Positions 7,502-12,908 of a stretch of 12,908 nucleotides of DNA are shown here, piece after piece (position 1 is the stretch's first letter; every line of letters begins with the position of its first letter). Below the pieces are notes generated by a model. It saw only the letters and a program-made list of their open reading frames with translations, was not told where the DNA came from and did not search any database. Position numbers and translations under genes: made by a program. The DNA comes from Brachionus koreanus (taxonomy: Eukaryota > Rotifera > Eurotatoria > Ploima > Brachionidae), in assembly GCA_016987375.1 (NCBI GenBank), contig PJRA01000412.1:2407591-2420498 (forward strand), read 5' to 3'.

Positions 7502-9235
7502 ATGAGCCAAGAAATTAATTCTCCATTAGTATCTAAACTAAGATCCAATAAAAACTATAAGACCTCAAATTTTGTTGAACCGATTAGGAAAAAAAAAGGT
7601 CGACAAATCGTACAACCAAACTTTGACTTAATTGTTAATAATATTTGTGACAGTGTTAATAAATGTATACCACAAGAAGAACAAATAGAAAATGAAAATT
7701 TTTTATCCAACATTGAATTATCACAAGATGATTTTATAACCGAAAAAATTCGGGATTCTAAAGATGTGGTTGCTTCGATAGTGGACGTGATGAATGAATT
7801 GGTTTTGGATGAGGAATTAAAAGAAAATTCATGGAGACTGTTTAAAACTCAAAAAAATGGATATAAACTTTATTCGCTTGGATATACATATACAATTGAC
7901 AAGCTAGTGCTTGCGTTAGTCCCACAAGCTAGTAAAATTTATTGGAAGTGTGAAAATAGAACATGTTCAGGTCGTGCTGTGTCATCTGGACTTAATCCAC
8001 CACTCAAAATGACTCAGATTCATAACGAACATGACAAAGATCCGAGTCGTTTGAATCAATTAGAAATTATTCAAAAACTCAAAGAATTGGCTATTAATAC
8101 GAGTGAGCCACCGCGTACAATAATTCGTAAAACATTAATGGAATCGTCATCAGAATGCATTAGTTCAATGTGTAAAAAATCTGCTATGAGACAAATTATA
8201 CAACGTGAAAGAAACAAGACGGCTTTTTCTGGGTTTAATGCTAAGTGCTTGAGTAAGCTTGAAATACCAATCGAATTACGCCATACATATAGAGACGAAT
8301 CGAATTTTTACATGTTTGACACTGGACCGCAAGACAAAAATCGGATAATAATTTTTTCTACTCAAAATAATCTTAAACTTTTGAGTACCCACAAAGACTG
8401 GTACGCGGATGGTACCTTCGACATTTCACCGTCTTTGTTTAGCCAAGTTTATTCGATTCATATTACGATTAATAATACAAGTCTCCCAATGTTGTACGCA
8501 TTATTGCCAAACAAAAAAGAAATAACTTACAGAAAACTTTTAAGAATTATCAAAAACGAGCTAAAAGTGTCAGTACCGGATTCATTCAATTGCGATTATG
8601 AAATGGCTGCGATAAACGCCGCAAAAAGTGTTTTTAAGTGTCAGATCTATGGTTGCTATTTCCATCTATCCCAGTCACTTTATAGACGTATTCAAAAAAA
8701 ATTGTTAGTTAAAAAATGGAACACTGATCCTTCACTTCGAAAGAATTTTAGACGTCTACAAGCTCTGGCCTTTATACCCCCATCGGACATAGAAGAAGCT
8801 TTTGCGTTTATAAAAACTGACTCACCAAATTATTTTTTGCCAATTTTAAATTATTTCGAAAATAATTATATCGGACGTTTGATAAAGGGTACAAGAAATA
8901 AGCCAAGATACTCAGTAAACATTTGGAATTTGTATGAACGAATTAAGTTTGACTTACCACGAACCAACAACAGTGTTGAGTCGTGGCATTCTCGATTAAA
9001 ACCAGACGTAAAACAAAATTTAAGCGTGGCAAAGGTTGTTGAGCTTTTTCGACTCGAGCAGGATTATATGGTGTCAGATTTGATTAAAATCTTTAATGGT
9101 GAAAACTTAAGTAGAACAAAAAAATGGGTTGCTGAAAGAAATAATAATATCAATAAATTAGTTAATGAGTATAAAAGTAATTTGATTGAATTCTATTTGG
9201 ACGGTTTTGGTTCAATAATAGATAAGAAGAAATAA
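7502..9235 (+). CDS. FLYWCH zinc-finger MULE transposase-like protein, intact
   Basis: A 577-residue single-exon frame. The N-terminal 100 residues are acidic and unrecognised, with a basic KKKGR patch at 30-34. A FLYWCH-type zinc finger follows (about 111-178): GYKLYSLGY, then YWKC, C155 followed by SGRAV, and HNEH. The likely ligands are C150, C155, H174 and H177. The MULE transposase core follows (about 295-395): WYADGTFDISP with D303, then LPMLYALLPNK, CDYEMAAINAA with D365 and GCYFHLSQ with H388. The third acidic residue is E493 in NNSVESWHSRL. The D-D-E triad is complete, and there is no stop or frameshift. The protein would bind DNA ends and catalyse cut-and-paste transposition in the nucleus, or be a domesticated derivative. 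It ends soon after the DDE region with no SWIM finger. Terminal inverted repeats were not found, and the right flank is occupied by a LINE within about 100 bp. The ATG at 7502 is chosen as the first in frame. Confidence 0.88.
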   Translation: MSQEINSPLVSKLRSNKNYKTSNFVEPIRKKKGRQIVQPNFDLIVNNICDSVNKCIPQEEQIENENFLSNIELSQDDFITEKIRDSKDVVASIVDVMNELVLDEELKENSWRLFKTQKNGYKLYSLGYTYTIDKLVLALVPQASKIYWKCENRTCSGRAVSSGLNPPLKMTQIHNEHDKDPSRLNQLEIIQKLKELAINTSEPPRTIIRKTLMESSSECISSMCKKSAMRQIIQRERNKTAFSGFNAKCLSKLEIPIELRHTYRDESNFYMFDTGPQDKNRIIIFSTQNNLKLLSTHKDWYADGTFDISPSLFSQVYSIHITINNTSLPMLYALLPNKKEITYRKLLRIIKNELKVSVPDSFNCDYEMAAINAAKSVFKCQIYGCYFHLSQSLYRRIQKKLLVKKWNTDPSLRKNFRRLQALAFIPPSDIEEAFAFIKTDSPNYFLPILNYFENNYIGRLIKGTRNKPRYSVNIWNLYERIKFDLPRTNNSVESWHSRLKPDVKQNLSVAKVVELFRLEQDYMVSDLIKIFNGENLSRTKKWVAERNNNINKLVNEYKSNLIEFYLDGFGSIIDKKK

Positions 9236-9236
9236 A
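9231..9236 (+). promoter_or_regulatory. Candidate polyadenylation signal overlapping the transposase stop
   Basis: AATAAA overlaps the TAA stop codon (9233-9235). The AT-rich stretch up to about 9310 could serve as a minimal 3' UTR. Weak by itself. Confidence 0.25.
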
Positions 9237-9366
9237 TTTTTGTAGCAATTTTATTAACATTATTGAGTAAAATTTGAAATTTTGAAAATTTTTACAAATT
9301 AACATAATCTTAACCGTGGAACATCCGTTGCACACAAACTTCTTGCACCTCTCAGAGACAGCGAGA

Positions 9367-10335
9367 ATGATTCACCAAGCACACAGTACCCTAGATTACC
9401 CCACAGAGCAATCATATGTTTACCCAGTTCAACATAGACCTTTATACAACCACTCAACTAAATCACGTCCTGCTCCCTATGATGCCCCATCACGAAATCA
9501 ACAGATCAACTTACAGCCACAATTATACCATTTTAGCAACTACCAAACACCAAATCTAGCAATCAACCAACCAATGACACCATTTAACATGTACCCAAAT
9601 CGTCCATCTCCACAACCATCAATCAATCCAAACCACTCAAACTTTCCACCACTTAATACCCAAACCGGAGCAAGTTATGAAAATGCTTCAACAAACGAAA
9701 TATACCCAAAAAAACCCTCTTCGCCAGCGGCTCAACTCACATATGCGACATCACATATCACAGAAAAAAAAAACTCAAATTACAATGAAATCAACAAAAG
9801 TCCTAACAAACCATTTATTCTTAAATTCAAAAGCAAAAAGTCGTTTCCAAACGAATTCAAAAATTATTTTACTTTGGAAAAGTACCTAAAGAAACACAAA
9901 CCTAAAGTTGAAATCCTAACAGCATTCATTAACTCAAATGATGAACTAGTCATTAAATTGACCAAGACAGATGACTTAGACGAACTAAAAACATGGCCCT
10001 CTAACGCTTTCAGTCACGGAATCGAACAAATAGTCAAAGAATCCCGTTTCTACTTGGCTCTCCACAACGTGAACACTCAATTCGATGTTTCATCAGATGA
10101 AGCAAAAAAATATGTAAAAGACATATACGGTATCGATGATATGCTGAGAATGATGAAAAAATCTACAAAATCCAAACTACCACTAGTCAAAGCACTAGTC
10201 AAAAATGTCGAATCGTATAAAAAACTATTAAACGAAGGCTTCATTAAACTTGGGTACACCAGAATCAGACTAAGTCCTTGGAGATTTGGAACTACACCAG
10301 ACCATGTTTTAACTGTCAACAACTTGGTCACTTAA
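9367..10335 (+). CDS. LINE ORF1, N-terminal part (gag-like RNA-binding protein), cut by -1 shift
   Basis: The frame is open from 9286, but its first ATG is 9367 (MIHQAHSTLDY…), which I take as the start. The first 130 residues are low-complexity and rich in Pro, Asn, Gln, Ser and Tyr. From about residue 145 comes an ordered domain (PFILKFKSKKSFPNEF … LVIKLTKTDDLDEL … FYLALHNV … NEGFIKLGY) of the RRM-like type found before the knuckles in Jockey/I/R1 ORF1 proteins. Such proteins bind the element RNA and form the ribonucleoprotein. After …RIRLSPWRFG the frame runs only another 14 codons to a TAA at 10333. The protein then continues in the -1 frame, so this is a truncated piece of ORF1. Confidence 0.75.
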   Translation: MIHQAHSTLDYPTEQSYVYPVQHRPLYNHSTKSRPAPYDAPSRNQQINLQPQLYHFSNYQTPNLAINQPMTPFNMYPNRPSPQPSINPNHSNFPPLNTQTGASYENASTNEIYPKKPSSPAAQLTYATSHITEKKNSNYNEINKSPNKPFILKFKSKKSFPNEFKNYFTLEKYLKKHKPKVEILTAFINSNDELVIKLTKTDDLDELKTWPSNAFSHGIEQIVKESRFYLALHNVNTQFDVSSDEAKKYVKDIYGIDDMLRMMKKSTKSKLPLVKALVKNVESYKKLLNEGFIKLGYTRIRLSPWRFGTTPDHVLTVNNLVT

Positions 10336-10847
10336 AAGATAAGTGCCCTGAGAAAACACCAACTTGTCTCAGATGCAACAAAAAACACCACTTCTCGAAA
10401 TGTAAAGTAACCAACCCTGCTGAATTCCAATGTAGAAATTGTGAAGGAAACCATGCAGCCTGCTCCAAATCGTGTCCAAAAATTCAAGAAGCTGTAAACG
10501 AAAAAAACAAAAAGCTTTTATCGAACAGCATGCCGAAAAGTCTACACATCCGAGTCAACCCCAACTTCACTTCCTATGCATCAATAGCTAATCACTCAAC
10601 CCATCAGACTATCAACAACTTACTTCTCCTCATCATTCAACTAATGAAAGACATTACTCAAACAACATCTGCAGTCAACGAAAACCCCCAACATATCCTC
10701 AACCTCATTTCAAGTACACTAGGCTCGAATTATAGTCGCTTCATTGCCCCAACTCTTTTCCAAATAAGTCAACAGAATCAAACAAATGACGTTACCGACA
10801 ACGAAATGCGAAACCCATACATCGAAAACATAAATGAACAACAATAA
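10278..10847 (+). CDS. LINE ORF1, C-terminal part with three CCHC zinc knuckles
   Basis: This frame lies -1 relative to the upstream ORF1 part and is open from 10248. No ATG precedes the knuckles, so it is not an independent gene; the coordinate given is simply a convenient point in the overlap. It encodes CFNCQQLGHLKDKC, CLRCNKKHHFSKC and CRNCEGNHAACSKSC. These are three nucleic-acid-binding knuckles with the spacings standard for Jockey-type ORF1. A poorly conserved Asn/Thr-rich tail of about 120 residues follows. The stop at 10845-10847 overlaps the start of ORF2 by 14 nt. The knuckles are fully intact, so any decay is recent. Confidence 0.75.
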   Translation: MEIWNYTRPCFNCQQLGHLKDKCPEKTPTCLRCNKKHHFSKCKVTNPAEFQCRNCEGNHAACSKSCPKIQEAVNEKNKKLLSNSMPKSLHIRVNPNFTSYASIANHSTHQTINNLLLLIIQLMKDITQTTSAVNENPQHILNLISSTLGSNYSRFIAPTLFQISQQNQTNDVTDNEMRNPYIENINEQQ

Positions 10848-12621
10848 AACAATCAAAATCCTCCATTTGAACTGCAGATCAGTTAAAGACAAATCAAAAC
10901 AAATTGAAATCGAATACTTAGTCAAAACGCATCAAATAGACATCATGACTCTTAACGAAACGTTTTTAAAGCCAAAAGACCAATTCTATATTCCAGACTT
11001 CCACACAATTAGAAACGATCGACTCAATAAAAGAGGTGGCGGTTCAGCAATCTTGATAAGAAAATCAATCGAATTCAAAGAGATAACCATAAACAGCGAA
11101 AACGAATGCCTTGGAATTATGGTCAACATCAACCCGAATACTAATTTAGCAATCTTCAACATTTACATCGCCCCATCTTCAACTTTAGACGAAGACCTCT
11201 TTTCAAAAATAATAAAAAACTACACAAATTTTCTAGTCAATGGTGATCTGAACGCAAAAAACAAACTTTGGAATTGCAATAACGATAACAAAAAAGGTAA
11301 AAGTCTCTCAAGAATTATCGAAGATAGCAATATCTGTATTCTCAACAACATGATTCCAACCTATAGACCTTCAAATTCTGTTCTCGACTTGTCAATTTGT
11401 TCTAATCAGGTAAAAAAATTTTTTGTCCAACACCAAGTTTTAGAGACAAACATAAGTGACCATCAACCGACTGTCGTAACATTACAAAACCTGCATACAA
11501 AAGCGGCTAAAAGAACTTTTAAAAGCATAAATTGGAATTCATTCAATAGTACCTTAAACACCCAAAAATTCTCAACACTAGTGCTAAAAACAGAAGAAGA
11601 CATAGAAACAGAATCCACAAACATCACCAACTCCATTCTATCAGCTATTACCTCTTCAACAAACTCCTACTCCATCGTTCAATCAGATAAAAACCAAAAC
11701 ATCTGTCGCATCCCTCATCATCTCATCGAACTAATCAAAAAGAAAAGAAAACTTCGCAGATCCTTCCAAAAGTCACAGAACTCTACATTAAAGACACAAT
11801 TGAACTTAGTAAACCGAAAATGTCAAATCGAAATGTCAAAATTCAAACTAGACAAAATAAAAGACGAATTTCAAGAACTAAACACGTTTAATCAAGCGCA
11901 AAGTAAGCACTGGAACCTTCTAAAAAAACTCGAAAATGGAAATCAAAAAGAATACGACCACATTAAATTAACCAAAGCTAATACAATGATTTCTGATCCC
12001 AAATGTATTGCAGATGTATTTGCCGAAAATCTTGACAGCGTTTTTAAAAACAAAGATTTTCCCATTCAACCCAATTCAACTACATTCGATGGACCTTTCA
12101 GGAAAATAACCCCACAAGAACTTGTTGAAAACATCAAAGCTTGTCCAAACAAAGCATCACCAGGTAAAGATGGTATCACCAACATAGCCTTAAGAAATCT
12201 TCCCATCGTGATGATGTCAAGAATACTCAAGCTATTTAATGCTTCATTGGAACTAGGTTACATTCCGAAGAAATGGAAAATAGCTCAAATTGTTATGATC
12301 CCGAAAAAGGACAAACCAGCGGATCTTGTGACTTCTTATAGGCCAATATCCCTCATTAGTTGTCTAATTAAATGTTTAGAAAAAATCATTAACTCAAGAC
12401 TACAAAAATGGTTAGAAGAGAACCATATGCTACCCCCGACTCAATCAGGCTTTAGAAGGAAAAAAAATACTCAAGACCATATATTAAGACTCAACCAATC
12501 AATAATTCAAGGCTTTAACAAAAAACTAATGACGGGATCTGTCTTTTTCGACCTCGAAAAAGCTTTCGACAAGACACCCCACATCGGCATCCTTAACAAA
12601 ATTAACAGTCTACCTATGTGA
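10834..12621 (+). CDS. LINE ORF2, endonuclease plus reverse transcriptase (first 595 codons)
   Basis: The polyprotein nicks the target and primes cDNA synthesis there. EEP endonuclease, about residues 5-215: LHLNCRSV (N13), LNETFL (E42), RGGGSAILIR, YIAPS (Y111), NGDLNAKNKLW (D138, N140), SVLDLSICS and the terminal SDH (D209, H210). All catalytic positions are present. A basic linker follows (about 290-345). Reverse transcriptase from about 425: SPGKDGITNIALRNL, GYIPKKWKIAQIVMIPKK, YRPISLISCLIKCLEKI, QSGFRRKKNTQDHIL and motif A FFDLEKAFD (D573). The frame ends at TGA 12619-12621, inside the palm, so motifs B and C are not in this frame. The start ATG overlaps the ORF1 end by 14 nt, and IKILHLNC follows soon after as expected. 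This is a broken copy, not a natural C-terminus. Confidence 0.88.
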   Translation: MNNNKTIKILHLNCRSVKDKSKQIEIEYLVKTHQIDIMTLNETFLKPKDQFYIPDFHTIRNDRLNKRGGGSAILIRKSIEFKEITINSENECLGIMVNINPNTNLAIFNIYIAPSSTLDEDLFSKIIKNYTNFLVNGDLNAKNKLWNCNNDNKKGKSLSRIIEDSNICILNNMIPTYRPSNSVLDLSICSNQVKKFFVQHQVLETNISDHQPTVVTLQNLHTKAAKRTFKSINWNSFNSTLNTQKFSTLVLKTEEDIETESTNITNSILSAITSSTNSYSIVQSDKNQNICRIPHHLIELIKKKRKLRRSFQKSQNSTLKTQLNLVNRKCQIEMSKFKLDKIKDEFQELNTFNQAQSKHWNLLKKLENGNQKEYDHIKLTKANTMISDPKCIADVFAENLDSVFKNKDFPIQPNSTTFDGPFRKITPQELVENIKACPNKASPGKDGITNIALRNLPIVMMSRILKLFNASLELGYIPKKWKIAQIVMIPKKDKPADLVTSYRPISLISCLIKCLEKIINSRLQKWLEENHMLPPTQSGFRRKKNTQDHILRLNQSIIQGFNKKLMTGSVFFDLEKAFDKTPHIGILNKINSLPM

Positions 12622-12908
12622 AAACTAAGAAATGGATAAAAAGCTTTCTCGAAGGAAGAATGTTTGACAAACTATGAAGATCAAAAGACAAACTATCAAC
12701 ACCCACGAACACCACATGTGGTGTTCCACAAGGTAGCTGTATTTCTCCAACTCTTTTTATCATATTATTATCACATACTTTAGCGACATAGCAAAACATA
12801 TCCCTCCCGAAGTCCAACACGCTCTCTTTGCCGATGACTTAGCCATATGGTTCACCGGAAGTAAAAAGAAAGACATCAAATTTCATCTCCAGAAAGCAAT
12901 CAACTCTA
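12609..12908 (+). pseudogene. LINE ORF2 continuation (RT palm and motif C), frameshifted and with a stop
   Basis: The reverse transcriptase continues in two other frames. In the first (from about 12609) come KWIKSFLEGRMF, a TGA at 12675-12677, and then GVPQGSCISPTLF, with motif B GVPQGS at 12720-12737. After about 12765 the frame moves again and reads SDIAKHIPPEVQHAL, then FADD at 12827-12838 (motif C, the catalytic aspartates), then LAIWF up to the edge. The minus-strand frame at 12614-12820 is only a shadow. Reverse transcriptase beyond the palm would lie to the right. Confidence 0.8.

Larger units (their letters stand above)
9310..12908 (+). mobile_element. Jockey/I-group non-LTR retrotransposon (LINE), right end off window
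   Basis: Two consecutive reading regions in one orientation have the standard LINE order: ORF1 with three CCHC knuckles, then ORF2 with an EEP endonuclease followed by a reverse transcriptase. At about 9310 the composition switches from plain A/T to a C-containing, G-poor strand, which is a reasonable 5' limit. The true 5' end lies somewhere in 9236-9366. The three knuckle spacings (CX2CX4HX4C, CX2CX3HX4C, CX2CX3HX6C) are the classic pattern of the Jockey, I and R1 groups. The copy is damaged (one frameshift in ORF1; two frameshifts and one stop in ORF2) and is presumably inactive. The 3' end, tail and target-site duplication are outside the window. Confidence 0.88.

Noticed and set aside
9236..9310. 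Search for a MULE right terminal inverted repeat matching 7200-7500
   Set aside because: Only low-complexity AAATTTGAAATTT-type similarity, and in direct rather than inverted orientation; not a TIR.
9316..9366. GTG at 9316 as the start of ORF1
   Set aside because: A non-ATG start is not needed in a eukaryotic element; the first ATG in frame is 9367.
9677..9889. 70-codon plus-strand frame within ORF1
   Set aside because: Alternative frame of the low-complexity ORF1 N-terminus; K/Q/T-rich with no domain.
10077..10331. 84-codon minus-strand frame opposite LINE ORF1
   Set aside because: Antisense to the ORF1 RRM-like domain; hydrophobic composition is a by-product of the complementary strand.
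10719..10925. 68-codon minus-strand frame across the ORF1/ORF2 junction
   Set aside because: Antisense shadow of two recognised LINE frames.
12614..12820. 68-codon minus-strand frame at the right end
   Set aside because: Antisense to reverse transcriptase motif B; no similarity of its own.

Overview
The window is AT-rich nuclear DNA from a metazoan. It has spliced genes with GT-AG introns, AATAAA-type signals and several eukaryotic transposable elements. The high A+T, the compact intron-poor gene and the mix of jockey-like LINEs with FLYWCH/MULE transposases suit an AT-rich invertebrate such as a monogonont rotifer (Brachionus-like). That assignment is inference only; the sequence proves no taxon.

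Layout, left to right. (1) 1-190, minus strand: a 5'-truncated LINE, with the end of its endonuclease domain, running off the left edge. (2) 278-567: a short imperfect inverted-repeat element. (3) 932-6289, minus strand: the only clear host gene, BBS9 (PTHB1), a core subunit of the BBSome that traffics membrane cargo in cilia. Three exons can be rebuilt: 6289-6021, 5959-5895 and 3381-932. The frame joins cleanly and gives 927 codons plus a stop. (4) Inside the 2.5 kb second intron, 4965-5747 is a non-autonomous element with inverted arms of about 155 bp that encloses decayed coding-like sequence. (5) 7018-7275, minus strand: a broken reading frame ending in a SWIM zinc finger. (6) 7200-7223: a perfect 24-bp palindrome, followed at 7283-7406 by eight evenly spaced GTAGA motifs. 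(7) 7502-9235, plus strand: an intact 577-codon FLYWCH/MULE transposase-like gene with a full DDE triad. (8) From about 9310 to the right edge: a jockey/I-group LINE. Its ORF1 (three CCHC knuckles) is split by a -1 shift. Its ORF2 (endonuclease plus reverse transcriptase) is open for 595 codons and then broken by several lesions in the reverse transcriptase palm.

Apart from BBS9, nearly everything recognisable is mobile-element derived. The region therefore reads as a host ciliary gene flanked and invaded by several element types. I see no tRNA, rRNA or CRISPR array. The most unusual structures are the long foldback element in the BBS9 intron, the phased GTAGA array with the palindrome ahead of the intact transposase, and the SWIM remnant facing away from that transposase.
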